Shown here in pieces: positions 20,836 through 32,321 of a stretch of DNA of 64,000 nucleotides (positions are counted from its first letter, which is position 1; each line of letters begins with the position of its first letter). The translations under genes were made by a program, and so were the position numbers. This DNA is from Topomyia yanbarensis (lineage: Eukaryota; Arthropoda; Insecta; Diptera; Culicidae), in contig NC_080672.1 of the NCBI RefSeq assembly GCF_030247195.1, positions 27,225,906-27,289,905 on the forward strand, in the 5' to 3' direction. The notes beneath the pieces were generated by a model. That model had not been told where the DNA came from. It searched no databases and worked only from the letters and a program-made list of their open reading frames with translations.

Positions 20836-22888
20836 GTGCAAGAAACAAGGAAAAACATCTGATCGCGGACACCAATACAGCCAAAATAATAATTAGCATC
20901 ACTTATTTCGACAGGTTTTTTTGAGTTTTAACGGAAATTCATTCACGTTCAACAACTCTGTAACCGCCGAGTTAAGCAAAAAAATTATATCATCCAATTT
21001 TAGGTCTGAAAGTCATTCCTAGCCCAGACAGCGGAAAAGTTTTTTTTAATGCCAAATTGTTTATTAATACCATCACAAATTATTTATGCCCATATAATAT
21101 TTTTTCTTAGATATGTAATCTCCGTCAAAAAGCAATAAACATCGGTAAAATACGTGATTATTGTTAAAAAAAATGTTCCTAATGGGTGTGACTACTCACA
21201 ACTTTCAAAAGAATCTTCTTCCTTGCGCCTTCAACAGAGCAAAGCAGAAACTCAAACTTTCCGTTCTCACAAGGAAACCTTCAACCGCAAATTTACGTCT
21301 ACTGCACATTATACAGGGCTGGTGGTTTCCGTCATGATCGTTCATAACAGCTTGGTTCTTCTCGTGAACCGCAAAATACTGCCATGAGAGACAAGTTCCA
21401 CGTAAATATCTCGAAATGATGTTTCCACCAGCGCAGACAAGCCGAGGCGCTTCTTTTCATTAGTAAATCTCGTGTTCGCTGCCTGCCTAGCAGACAGGGA
21501 GGAAAACACGGAAACTTTTACATCTACTTTATAGTTTTGCTGATTAACTTTACACCATGTTGTTACCTGCCGTCTTGTTTCAGCCCTACTGCGATGATGT
21601 GGAAATTAATTCCTGCTTATCCTGTTAGACAGACAGGATTAGCTTGTAACTTGACGTCGGTCGTATGGAACTAGTTAGCTTTCTGCGAAGCAAGAGAAGC
21701 AACATTTACATCAGATGCATGTTTCCCGTCTTAAGCCTTCTCCCATTCGTCCGTCAAAACTTACTTGGAATCGTGCTGGTGTAAATTGTATGTGACATGT
21801 CGGTTTGCTATTATAAGACTGAGATAATTTTAATGTAATATATCGAAAGTAAGAAAATAGAGACACGCACTACTTCCAAAGTTAAAAAATTTTCCCAAAA
21901 CCTTAAGGCATGTTCTTGAAACATCACGAGTCGAAAGTTTCGAACAAGGTACTTGAAGTTCTAAAGTGTTTCGGTTGGAAAGGCGAAGAAAAATGTCAGC
22001 AGACAACTTTGTGTACAAACTAAAAATAGGAGAAACAAGAATCGAGAAGTATATATGTTTTCATAACTAATCAACAATTTTCTTCGAGGATCGTATCACC
22101 TTAGAATTAAACCTCATTGATATCGACTGCATTACAGAAATGCATGGGTTACTACGACGTATTATTTACGATCCCCAGCACACCAACAGCTATGTATTAA
22201 CACTCGACCGCGAATGACAATTAAAGTGTACACCAACCAATGCTCCGTGCTAGACTGGAAAACAGAAACACATCGTTTCTTTAACCAGCATCAGCAGGAC
22301 CGAAAGCGACCCGACTTGACAACGGCAGCAATTTTCCAAAACATTAGTTGCATAGGATTTTAAAATCCCATTTTTCGCTACCCAAAGGTCCCCATCAGTA
22401 CCCTCTTTACGCATGGGCACACTGGGCCAGGGCCAGGGGCCCCGGACTTTTGGGGGCCCCCAACTTAGGATGAATATAGAATCATAGTTCCAAAAAATAG
22501 TAGCACTTAATTGTGTATAACTCTTTAGCTTGCGGGGAAACAATGGATCAGTTGCTCGAATTCACACATTGCACCTTATCCAATGTGATTTTAGAGAGCA
22601 TCAGACAATCAACCGGAGTGATGGTAGCGATAGGGAACGAGGCACCACATTATCAGGATGGTATTAGACCAATTCAAACGTCAATCCAACATTTTCATTC
22701 AAGTTTCAAATCATGTTGAGCAAAAACATTTTTGAATTATCTTCTACAATGCTGGTTTAGTCTATTATGCACATACACAGCCATTACATGTGGGAATCTT
22801 GGAAAATTGCAGACTTTCACGTACAATTTTTCTTGTCAGTATTAATGTTTGTGGCACATATGGTTTGTGACACAATCATTAAAACGGC
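20836..22888. other. Unassigned, no gene seen
   Basis: After the gag-like stop there is no recognisable ORF2. Near 22398-22460 a run GGGCACACTGGGCCAGGGCC then AGGGGCCCCGG resembles the ends of the family-C repeat, but the rest does not match. Short frames here are not supported by any motif. Confidence 0.35.
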
Positions 22889-23145
22889 CAGGCCAACTGT
22901 GCAGCGTACAGAATGAAGATGATTCAAAATTATACGGCAATCAAATTATTCATTTAATGAAGAATTCAATCAACGAATCATTTTGAACCTTGAATAAGGA
23001 AGAAATGTGGACAACCGTACCGATCGTTTCAATTTGATGGGGATTTGGTAAATCGTTGGGAGTGATTTGGCTAAAAAGGTTAATGTCACTCCTTTGGTTC
23101 TAAGCTCCTGGGATAGATTATAGCGCCTTTACTCGCTCCAATGAA
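22889..23145 (+). repeat. Dispersed repeat family B, copy 1
   Basis: Shares, in the same order and complement, the words ACGGCAATCAAATTATTCAT, CAACGAATCATTTTGAA, TAAATCGTTGGGAGTGA, TTAATGTCACTCCTTTGG and GCCTTTACTCGCTC with the minus-strand sequence at 30639-30917. It is non-coding, with unclear ends. Confidence 0.65.
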
Positions 23146-23164
23146 ATGTTTTCTACAATACGTA

Positions 23165-24117
23165 CCGTAAACCGGGGTGATATTGATCATTTTTCGAAGT
23201 GATCATTACATATTTTTTAACACCACACATTTTTTCAAGTTTAACATTTCAAGTTTAACATTTTTAAACCATGTCCTGATGTATGGTGAAGAAGATTTGA
23301 TGGTTTTACCTCAAATTGTTCGCTGATAATTATTTGTCCAAAAATGATTTCAATTTCAAGTCCGCTTTCGTATTCCGGGGTGACTTTGATAACCTTCATG
23401 TTCACCCACATTAAATTCTTGATGTCAATATTTCATTCAAATGTTTGTTTAAACTAATTCTGGAAAGATATTCAATTATTAAATATTAAAAATAGATGTT
23501 AATTGGCATTGTACAAAGAATTCCACTCTACTGTAAAAATCGAATGACCAAAATTCGCAAAATTTGAGCCCAACTAGAATAAAAGAATCTTGAAACATTT
23601 TCAACTCCTCCACTTGTTTTATTTCAGTAGTTTATCAATATACAAAAAGTCCCTTCTATTTTAACGCTATGGAGTAATTAATATACAAAAATATTGCGAA
23701 TTTTAGTTGGAGATAATCTGAAATTATTTCCAATTAGTTTTACAAAAAATTGTTTTCAAAATAATCGAATTATTAGAAATAAATTTGGCGCACCCCACTC
23801 TAAAGAAAAATGAAAACTCACCTAGAATTTATTACTCTTGTTAAAATTTATGCTTTATTTGTTTTATAAAAAATAGACACTATACGAAGTTTCGTAAAAT
23901 AAGGTAAAGTGAAATTTCGGTTTTTTGTGGTTTTTGTACCCAAAAACCGAACAATATACTCAAAAAATATAACAAATCAGTATTTTATAAGTTTTAGAGC
24001 AAAACTCATTTCAAATTTCAAGGATTCGGTATACTATTCTGGCCAAATAAGCAATCTACGAGAAAAGTTTCGATTGATCAAAGTCACCACGATGATCAAA
24101 GTCACCCCGGTTTACGG
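23165..24117. mobile_element. TA-flanked non-autonomous DNA transposon (Tc1/mariner-like MITE)
   Basis: Starts CCGTAAACCGGGGTGA at 23165 and ends with its perfect complement TCACCCCGGTTTACGG at 24117; TA flanks both sides (23163-23164, 24118-24119). Internally, TATTCCGGGGTGACTTTGAT near 23371 and AAAGTCACCACGATGATCAA near 24080 repeat the terminal theme. It is about 950 bp long and contains no transposase frame. TA duplication supports a Tc1/mariner-type enzyme; the subgroup is not determined. Confidence 0.8.
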
Positions 24118-24411
24118 TATATAAAGTTCGAAAGGCACCAGGAGTGGCAACAAGGTGGCAAAATTTGCACAAGAAAGCCGCACAGAAAGTGGAAGAAGAA
24201 GATGTCGAAATTCGTTGCACAGTCCTTGTTTGGCAAGCGATCCGCGCATGTGGAAAATTTTAATTTCTTCATCACAGGGATTGTGAATGGACAAATCTTC
24301 ATGAGAACTTCTAAAAATGACTCCTGGACTTTTTATTTTTATTCAGTTGGTTTATTTGATAGGCACAAATGCGTTAACTTGGCGGTGCCAAACTCGTTTG
24401 TTTTTACATTT

Positions 24412-24575
24412 TGAATATCTTAAAACTAGGAGGTTACAATGTTGAAATATTTTTTTATAAAAGAGGAAATTTTTTACAGCTATCTTAAAACTAGACATTC
24501 AATGCTATATACAACAGTGGGTTACAGTAATCTGTTTAATTTTTTTTTTCGACTATCTTAAAACTAGGAATTCAG
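24412..24575 (+). repeat. Short degenerate tandem repeat (TATCTTAAAACTAG)
   Basis: The word TATCTTAAAACTAGG recurs at about 24415, 24481 and 24554, each followed by A(T/G)TCA or a variant; the second unit contains AATGCTATATACAACAGTGG. The period is about 65-75 bp. A related, more decayed set is at 36475-36740 (ATCTTAAACCTAGG and CTATATACAACAGGAA). Confidence 0.55.
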
Positions 24576-25061
24576 TTTAATTCTCCTCCTGGACTTCTTG
24601 AGATTTCACGATACTTTCGTGGCCAGATTAGGCATTTTCCACTATGCTGTCCTAGTCTGGTACAGAATCAATTATGTTATTTTTGTACGACACCCCGCCT
24701 TATCAAAAATATTTTAGGTCGTCAGAATCAGGAATCAGTAGTCGAAAATTTGTGCCTCACGGTCACGTGCATTCGTTGTGACCTATTTCGAGTGTTTTAC
24801 ATTACTGGTATTGAAATAAATTTTTTTGTAACTTAAATTTTTGTTCAATTATGTTTGGGTTTACATTTTGTATAATTTTGCAGTCAAAGTGATATAGCAT
24901 TTGCTTTTCGTATTTGATGAGCTTCGTTGGTAGATGGTTGCATTTCTGTTTGTGGGCGATTATTAATGAACTGCTAATAGTTGTGTCAGTGAATTGTTGA
25001 AATGAATTGTGTTGTTCATATTAATAGGTTCGAGTAATTTCGAAAGTTGAAAAGGCTAATT
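24576..25061. other. Unassigned
   Basis: No gene; AT-rich sequence between a tandem repeat and a SINE. Confidence 0.35.
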
Positions 25062-25172
25062 ATTGTTATTTTTTTTTCTTTCTGTCTCTTTCTGCACTGA
25101 GTGCTTATCACCGACATCAGAGAGGCGACTCTACCATCAAAACCCTAGACTTGCCACTTAACTACCGGCGCC
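25062..25172 (-). mobile_element. Truncated tRNA-headed SINE (Feilai-like)
   Basis: On the minus strand it begins GGCGCCGGTAGTTAAGTGGC at 25172 (an A-box-like TRGYNNARNNG region), loses a recognisable B box, continues with GAGTCGCCTCTCTGATGTCG and ends in an A-rich tail at about 25062. It shares its head and the CTCTCTG(A/G)(T/C)GTCGGT segment with the SINE at 41943-42161. The deletion of the B-box region suggests an inactive copy. Confidence 0.6.
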
Positions 25173-25700
25173 GAGTTTGAGATACTAATTTGTTGAATAT
25201 GAAAATACGTAGTTGTTTGCTATCTTCGTTTCTCCGAACCGTTCGCTATAAAAGAAAGTACAAAACTTCTGTTAAAATATATAACAAAAATCTACCTCAC
25301 CGGCAATTTGTGTAGGAAGAGACACTATTTCAAAGAATCCTGAAGCGAAAAATATGAATATCTAAAAAGAATGAACTTCGAATCGCGCGCTTCGACATAA
25401 TATCGATTGATTTCAATGACTGCCATATTCAATATTATCATCTGTAAATGTAGTTGAATTATGATTGAAAAAAGTGTGGCTTTTTTTAAATTGGGAATTG
25501 ACTTTTTCCAATTGAGAACAACTTTGTATCAATGTAACTTTTGTAAATCACGTAGTCGTCATCTTTCAACAAGTTGATTTTATTGGCTCATGACAATGAT
25601 TGAATGAATCGTCGACATTGTAAAATGGACGTTTAATGACGGAGGCACTCTTCAGCCCCCAACAACGGCTTACAACAATGAAGATCAGATTATATCATAT

Positions 25701-25800
25701 GGGGTGGGAATAGCGCAGCTGGTAAGTCCATTACACTGTACGCAGCTCACTTGAGTTCGAACTCCCATAACCGCATATAGTATGTAATGCTTTTTGTCAC
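25701..25800 (+). mobile_element. SINE with tRNA-like promoter
   Basis: GGGGTGGGAATAGCGCAGCT at 25701 includes a good pol III A box (TAGCGCAGCTGG), and GAGTTCGAACTCC at 25753 is a near-consensus B box, 40 bp apart as in tRNA genes. The 5' and 3' arms do not pair as an acceptor stem, so it is a tRNA-derived SINE head rather than a tRNA. The body continues to about 25850 with no clear end. Confidence 0.6.
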
Positions 25801-25887
25801 TTTCGGTAAGATTGGTCAGAAATGCTATATCTTTTTAAGATCTATCAAAATCATTTTCTGTTTTTCGACGGTACCTGGACATTTACA

Positions 25888-26105
25888 AGGCCATCTATAG
25901 TGATGGAAATCTAAATTTTTTCTCGATATATTTTGATACCTACAGTATTTTTAATACTTTCACATGGTTGAATGATTTGGCTTAAATTTGAAAAATATAA
26001 AATATATTTCAAGGTGGCATAGATGGCAGTATATGCCTGTTCAATTATAGGGGCCCCTCAACGCAGTTGTGCCCAGGGGCCCCGAGTGGTCTTAAGACGG
26101 CTCTG
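25888..26105 (-). repeat. Dispersed repeat family C, copy 1
   Basis: Read on the minus strand it starts CAGAGCCGTCTTAAGACCAC then TCGGGGCCCCTGGGCAC, and continues through ATTGAACAGGCATATA, GCCACC and CAAAATATATCGAGAAAAA. The plus-strand copy at 36196-36420 has CAGGGCCATCTTTAGATCAC, TCGGGGCCCCTGGGCAC and CAAAATATATGGAGAAAAA in the same order. The left end CAAGGCCATCTATAGTGATG is a weak inverted match to the right end, so a TIR element is likely. Confidence 0.6.
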
Positions 26106-26493
26106 GTCCCCATCGTCGTTAAAGTCAGGTACGATGTGCTGACGTTGACAAAAGCAGATGTCCATGGGACTGGCACACAGCATGGTAAGTTGTTCTGTTC
26201 CTTAGCTTTTGGTGTAGGCGAGTAACGTACAAATGAAGGGGGATTGGAATCTAGCAAGTTTGTGAAGCTTTAGAAGTCTTTCTTATAGATGATTCTGATT
26301 AGTTGTGGTAATGGGATTAAAGTGAAAAATTACTGCTCTAATCACAAGGTTGCTTCGATGCGAAACTGTTGAATGGACCTTCATGGTGCTTTGTTATTGA
26401 CTGTGAATCTTGCTGTAAATTAATTCCAGTGAAACTGCGTATAAGATTAACAAATAAAACTCTCATTAAAAGTCAAGCAATCAAATTACTCAC

Positions 26494-26860
26494 CAGACAC
26501 TGAATCTCGCAGATCCAGCGGCCATAAACCGATTCCCCCGGTCGAGTTCAAGTGACTTCCTGTGAGCGGAGCTATAAACGTTTTCGCAGCATTCATTGTT
26601 CCCGTTATCTGTTGATAGCTTAATTACAGCCATTAAACAGCCCGCCATCATCCTTATGCACGCGATCCCGATAGAACGCGGGCGGCGCCTAATGAAGAGA
26701 GAACCGAAATTGTTGTAGTATATTCCTATCTGACTCTCTCGCCAGCTCACTTTCATCAACCCGTAGTAGCGGAATGAACCAGCGAGGAGCCTCCAACAAT
26801 GACAGGAACCGACATGCCATAAAGTAGTACATTAATCAAAGTGATAATGCCCAACCTCAT
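26494..26860 (-). CDS. Candidate 5' exon of the immunoglobulin gene
   Basis: The exon would end at 26494 with a consensus donor (TCTG/GTGAGT). In the frame that leaves it in phase 1, matching the phase-1 acceptor at 6812, an open reading from ATG at 26596 gives MNAAKTFIAPLTGSHLNSTG and ends LRDSVS. Alternatively, ATG at 26860 opens a 34-codon frame MRLGIITLINVLLYGMSVPV... that looks like a signal peptide but closes with TGA at 26756 unless spliced by a weak GTTGAT donor. An extracellular Ig protein needs a signal peptide, so one of these, or an intron between them, may be real. No transcript evidence is available; chance phase agreement is one in three. Confidence 0.25.
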
Positions 26861-27313
26861 TTTCGTGCGGACCGCTCACAGCACCGTCGGCCGGGCGGAG
26901 GTGGACCGTTCGGTTCTACCCTCATCGGGGCACGATTTCCCTTCTGCTAGAGATAGTGCTACACATATTTGAGTGGGTGCTGGCTTGGTTGGATGTATGA
27001 TGCTCCACTTGCAACGTAGATTACGAATTTTCGGAACCAAGCCTACTCGATCGGTTTGACTGGTGGTGGTCCCGGTCGCATCGCAACCGAGTGTAGGATA
27101 TAAATTGACAGGATTTTGTTCGGTGTCAGCGCTATGCTGTCACTCACGGGCTGGAATGGGAACTAGTTTACTTTCTGGGGATTGCTGGATTAACATTTTC
27201 CTTTGCGTGACCACAGGGCGTTTGGTGTGGTGGAAAGTGTTGCCAAAATGGCTGGATATAATTCGGTTTCGGAAATTTTCTAAGCTCTTCGTATTTCATG
27301 ACGTGTTTAAGTA
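26861..27313. other. GC-richer upstream region of the candidate exon, unassigned
   Basis: The words GGCCGGGCGGAGGTGGACC and CCCTCATCGGGGCACGAT raise GC content just upstream (minus strand) of the candidate exon and could be promoter-proximal sequence. No definite core promoter motif was recognised. A plus-strand open frame at 27063-27419 has no domain. Confidence 0.25.
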
Positions 27314-27628
27314 CACACTTAGAAAAAATTATGTAAATTTACGTCTCCTGACCCTGACATATACGAGCATCAAAAATAACTTAGTTTTACGTTTGATTTT
27401 AATTTTACATGACGTTTAATTTCGTAAATCATGTAATTTTACTCCACATACAGCGTTTGTTCTGAATGGTAGGAAGTGTAATTTTATGTCATTGCGCATG
27501 TAAAGTATATGTTTCATGTAAAATTAAATGGAACACGGTAATGTTCCGTGATTTCGTAAATTACGGTTTGTTGATTTGTGTCATGTTTACAATTACGTCA
27601 ACGATAAAATTCAGATTTTTTTGGTGTG
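27314..27628. mobile_element. Probable small TIR element rich in ATGTAAATTTACG words
   Basis: Left end CACACTTAGAAAAAATTATG and right end AAAATTCAGATTTTTTTGGT followed by GTG are imperfect inverted copies. Inside, words such as AATTTACGT, TTTTACATGACG, TTCGTAAATCATGTAATTTT and TTTCATGTAAAAT repeat in both orientations. It is non-coding. The boundary is approximate. Confidence 0.4.
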
Positions 27629-28128
27629 TAAATTTTCGTAAAGAATGCGTTCAATTACTTCTTAAAAATTACAACATCTGTTATATGCTATTATATTTCT
27701 ATAGATGTCAATCTATATCTTCATTTACAGATTGCAGAAGTTAATTGCTGAAGTATCACATATTTTAAATATTTAATGCTAAGAAAATACTGGAACCAGA
27801 GCTCAGAAAAATTGACATCCCCGTGTGAGCTTGAAAGAGGAACAAAATTCAATTCATGCCAGCCGCGCTGAATGAAATTTTTCGTTTTTTCCCCACGTCA
27901 TTCATTCTCTCGCTGCAATCCAGTCAATTTCAATACTTAACTGAATTTTGTTTCATAATTAACTTATAATAAATGCAACATAAATAAATTACGCAATTCA
28001 TTTATGCTTGAAAATGTTAAATGTGTCTTCTTCTAGTTATAACTTCTTCTTATATAGCAAATTAATGATGAAGATTTTGGTTCGGTAAATCTAAGCAGAA
28101 ATAGATAACTGAGTTAAAGATTTCGCAC
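27629..28128. other. Unassigned
   Basis: No gene. GAGCTTGAAAGAGGAACAAA near 27826 matches GGGCTTGAAGGAGGAACAAA near 19671, so a further diverged repeat is present. Confidence 0.35.
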
Positions 28129-30402
28129 CACTGCACAGTGGTCCAGAATGCGAATTTAGTAGGAATTTTAACTTTTTTGCTAAAATTAAATGACTTAGCC
28201 TTACAACATGTTTGGCAAAGTTGTTGTAGTTTGCAAGGCCCTTCTTTTGGTTTAAACCGGGTGGCTCTAAATTTTGCAATATTTAAAATAGAACTTTTTA
28301 ACAGTTTGAGATAGAGCTTTACTGTCTTCGATGAAGTTGTAGGGCAACACATTTTAAACAAACTTGCTGAAGACATGCAAGCTCTAGTTTTTATATTTTC
28401 CATTAAACGAGAAATTCAGATGTAAGCTTTAGGGTGTTCCTTAATAAAACGGTTTTATTTCTATAACTTTTGAAGTTTTTATTTTACGCTAAAGTACCCT
28501 TTGGACAACTTGAAGGTTTTTTTAAGGGCGCATAATTTGCTTTAAAACACCAATTACTTAACTTTTTTTCGTTTTAAAGTTATAAGAACTTTTATATAAA
28601 AAGTATAACTTTTTCAAATAGAATTATCTTCGATTCGGGCACTCAACATTGAATACTGTTGCTTTCATATGAAATAGCATGCTTTGTAGTATAGATCACC
28701 AAAAAAATGGCAAATCCGATATTTTTTATATCTTGCAATATTGACTCAAAAAATAGTTTATTTTTAGTAAAAAGTATATATAACTTTCTAACGAGCGAAG
28801 CTTGAGGTTCAATATATTTAGACAAATTGTTCTCCTTCAAAATATCTGAAAGTATTTCTAAAGTGATCTTAATGAAAAATCAAAACAGCAAAAGTTATAC
28901 AAAGAAAACCATTTTTTAACAAACACCGTTTTTTTTTTTGGTAAATTTCTTGTAAAATGAAAAGTACACGACATAGAGTTTCAGTGTCTTTGACAAAGTT
29001 TTTTAAAATTTCATTTTCTTTAATTTTTTGGAAGACAGCGAAACTCTATCTCGAACCATTAAAAAGTAAATTTTCTGATTTTAAAAAAATAGAACCACCC
29101 TACCCATTATTTAAAATAATAGAGAAGTAATGTAAAGTGCAATATTTTATCATGAAAACAAAACTACATTTTTTATATTGTACACCGTGAAAATAATTTA
29201 AACATAGTACAAAGAGTCAATTCATGAAAAACCAAAATTTTAATATAACTTTTTCAGTTTTCATTTTTTTTTCAACCTATCCTTCAGATGTTTTTCAGAG
29301 TTTTTGAAGACGAACATTTTCTTCTAATACATCAAAACTCTAGCTTTTATTGTTCAGAAGATATAAGCACTTAATATTTCAAAAATATTTTTTTTTAAAT
29401 CAATTTTAAAATTTTTTAAAAAATATCGTATTCGACATTTTTTACTCAATTATAACTCTTCATGACCTTATTTATAGTGCAAAAAGAATTATCTTTTATT
29501 TGCCCCAAATGAGTGATATTGTTATTGCAAACAACCTCATTTTTGGCGAAAAAGTGCTCATTACTTTTCAACGGAAATAGCTACATACATGGTGCCACGA
29601 AACAAATTATTCGCCTTGAAACAATCTTAAAGTTATCTGAAGACTACTTCAGTTTTAAATTGAATACAGCAAAAGTTATTGGAATAAAGCTGTATTTCGA
29701 AGAAACACCCTATGTTCCGACTTTAAATTTGTTGTAAAATAAAAAGTATGACAGATAGAGCTTATATTTCTTCAGCAAACTTTTCCAAAATTTGTCGTTC
29801 TACAACTTCGCTGAAGTTCGTTTGGCTCTAGCTAGAATGATTAAAAAGTTTCACGGTTGCGTTTCGGCTTCGCCTCATCAGAAACCGACACTAACTTTTT
29901 GTCGGAATAGATTAGCGACGGCTTGACGCAAACCCCTTAAAACTAAAACACACTTTGCGTTTCAATCGAACGATTGATCAAACGTGATGTCCCGTCGGAG
30001 CAGAAGTTCTGTTTATGCCGATGAGACACAGTGAAGTCGAAACTTTTCTTGGCTTAGCAGGCCTATGCGAAAGCGCTATGATATATTTCACCCTAAGGAG
30101 GAAAATTGGGTAAACATCAAAATTTCTCACCAGGGCGATAATTTTTTGCGGTAAAACCAGTCTTTGCACTTGAAAGGCACAAATCCTTATTTGTTACACG
30201 GTTGCGTTTCGGCTTCGCCTCATCAGAAAAAGTTAATTTTTTGATCTTGGTAAAATTAGAACCACCCTAACTGTTGTTTTAACAAAAAGAGGAGGTCATA
30301 AGCTACGAAAACTTCTCCAAAGACTTAATAAGGCTAAGTTGTTTAGTTTTAGTAAAATCTTAAAATTCCTGCTAAATTTACATTCTGGACCACCGTGCAC
30401 TG
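28129..30402. mobile_element. Long-TIR DNA transposon, non-autonomous, with internal insertion
   Basis: The outermost 42 bp, starting CACTGCACAGTGGTCCAGAA at 28129, match the complement of the right end (CAGTGCACGGTGGTCCAGAA read inwards from 30402) with about five differences, and weaker similarity continues for roughly 100 bp (CTTAGCCTTA in both). The interior is AT-rich with only short frames, none resembling a transposase. The segment 29852-30229 is bracketed by a 33-bp exact direct repeat and looks like a later insertion or duplication. A target duplication is not evident. Confidence 0.6.
29852..30229 (+). repeat. Module bounded by an exact 33-bp direct repeat
   Basis: CACGGTTGCGTTTCGGCTTC plus the following CGCCTCATCAGAAA is present at 29852-29884 and again at 30197-30229 without a mismatch, 345 bp apart. 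Between them is moderately GC-richer sequence including GTCGGAATAGATTAGCGACG. A partial match, GTTGCATTTCGGCTCCACCTC, occurs near 62783. The unit could be a two-copy tandem duplication or a short terminally repeated element. Confidence 0.7.
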
Positions 30403-30638
30403 GCTGAAACAACTATTAATTGTCAAATTTAATAATTGTTCGTTGATTACTCCTATTATTATTAACTATTTACAAGGATTTCAATCTTGCCTTTGTCGAA
30501 AATAATGTATATTTCAAATTAATGCAATTAAATAAACAGCAACTATTGCGGTCTATCCCGAGCGTGATCGTCTTTTTTGGAGGGGAATCGCTACTTTCAT
30601 TAATTACTTTTCCGTCTGCTGCTTGTTGATTGTTACCT

Positions 30639-30917
30639 GTTGAGCGAGTAAAGGCACTTTATCCTAGGCTTATTAGCCAGGACAAGGTGGAAATACTTCT
30701 GTCACATCACAAAGGACCAAAAGAGTGACATTAATCTTCTTAGCCAAGTCACTCCCAACGATTTATCATATCCCCATGTCCTCTTTAAGTTTCGAAATGA
30801 TTCGTTAATCAAATTATTCATTCATTGAATGATTTAATTGCCGTTTAATTTTGAAACATCTTTAAACCCAATTCTGCACAGTAGGATGCTTTTCAATGCT
30901 GGCTGTGAAAGGGTTAG
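30639..30917 (-). repeat. Dispersed repeat family B, copy 2
   Basis: Complementary to 22889-23145, sharing the words GAGCGAGTAAAGGC, AAGAGTGACATTAA, TCACTCCCAACGATTTA and ATGATTTAATTGCCGT. About 80 per cent similar by eye over the matching parts, with several indels. Confidence 0.65.
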
Positions 30918-30944
30918 AATAGAATATAATAGAATGCTGCTTGT

Positions 30945-31066
30945 TGGTTGTTTCCTGTCCACTGCCTCACTTTCGTGTACGTCCGTGTACTTGTTACTAG
31001 AGCAGTTTTGATTTTCACTCTTTGACGTTTTTTATGTTTCCTGTGTTGACCTGTGTTGACTCTGAT
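30945..31066 (-). pseudogene. Retrotransposon ORF1 tail fragment
   Basis: GAGTGAAAATCAAAACTGCT read on the minus strand (31022 downwards) matches AGTGAAAATCAAAGCTGCTC at about 32905-32886 on the same strand. In the latter, the frame reads SENQSCSSDNDMDAHESEG, a serine/acidic tail I associate with zinc-knuckle ORF1 proteins of this kind. Here the frame is disrupted. The fragment is short and truncated by the neighbouring MITE. Confidence 0.35.
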
Positions 31067-31070
31067 GTTT

Positions 31071-31536
31071 TGTTCCCAAAATCGTGAACAAAGTGTCATG
31101 AATTTTGGAACATTAACATTTTTACGTTACGAAAACAGGAACCTGAACAAAAATCAGGTGATTTATGCTGCTGTGCAATTTCCCTTCAGTAACGCCTATA
31201 TATTGCTTTTATTAGTGAAGGTATATGTTTATGTTAGTTCGCTTAGTTAGTGCTCGTGAAATATTTCACAAAATCATGAAATCTGATTCATAGAAACGTG
31301 AGGTAGTTCATGATATTATGCACTACTTACCATTCGTGCTCGTGAAATAGTTCACAAAATCGTAAAATTCACTCATGGATTCATAAACTGATTCATGATT
31401 TCTAGTACATGATTCACGATCTATCTTGAGTTCTGCTGTTTTTAAAGAAAATATTCCTAATTATTTTCAATTTTTTTGCAAGTCTGAACATGGTCATGAA
31501 ATTTTCACGTGAACTATTTAACAAAATTTGGGAACA
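31071..31536. mobile_element. TIR element rich in TTCACGA/TTCATGA words
   Basis: Ends TGTTCCCAAA (31071) and TTTGGGAACA (31536) are perfect 10-bp inverted copies, with weaker complementarity inwards (GTGAACAAAGTGTCATGAAT versus GTTAAATAGTTCACGTGAAA). Between them GCTCGTGAAATA(T/G)TTCACAAAATC is present twice (about 31252 and 31338) and TTCATGAT-type words several times. No coding frame. Confidence 0.5.
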
Positions 31537-31539
31537 CCC

Positions 31540-32321
31540 TACCCACTATTTAAATGCGCGCGAGTATTAGGATATGGTAAGTATGAATTCATACTAAACC
31601 TACCCATATTAAAACCTCAACAGCAATAGCATGATAACCCCTATTGTCGGCCGCCGCCATCTTCATGGTTCACAGGGAAGAATAAAGTAGAAGGTAGACG
31701 GAAAGTGTTGATGCTTAGCCTACTTAACGGAAGGACGACTCATCAGACTCTTCCATAGGTGTCGCGGAGTTGGAAGTTTAAAAGGGTTAAGGTCTTATTA
31801 TTGATTAGTTAGCTTTCGAGTTCCCGACCACTCGAAAAAAGAAAAAATCTTTCTTATTTTTTAGGTTTTTTTTAAATATAAACTCTGGGTAGCCAGCTAC
31901 CGAGAGTATCCTATATTTTCTCAACAAACGAGCTGGACCCTGTTGTGGTTTTTGTGACGTGTTATTTCAACAACTGTTCGAACTATTTGCGTAGGGAAAG
32001 GCAATTTTCGTTCGATGCCAATGCAGGTTGACAACATTGCAGTAGAGCGCGCTGCTAGTAGAACACCAAACGATTCCACCTGGCCTAATTTAGGTGTTGA
32101 ACGGCGCCGCTGCAATAATGGAAAAAACCCGTGCAAGCCTCTTCCCATTGACTCCATTTATTTGAGTGATTTGTCAGTTTTGGGCGTTGTTAAACCGTAA
32201 TTTTCGCCGTAATTTTCGATTTACTTCTCGGGATTTCCATCAATGGTAGCATTCATGTTGCCCCCGGTCGGATGTTTTTATTCGCTGTTTGTGCTTACTG
32301 GTTACTGTTATAGATCGGTCA
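31540..32321. other. Unassigned
   Basis: No supported gene. The 78-codon minus frame 31921-32157 and plus frame 32015-32200 overlap and neither has a motif. Confidence 0.3.

Noticed and set aside
25701..25780. tRNA gene
   Set aside because: A and B boxes are good, but the acceptor and anticodon stems do not pair; treated as a SINE head.
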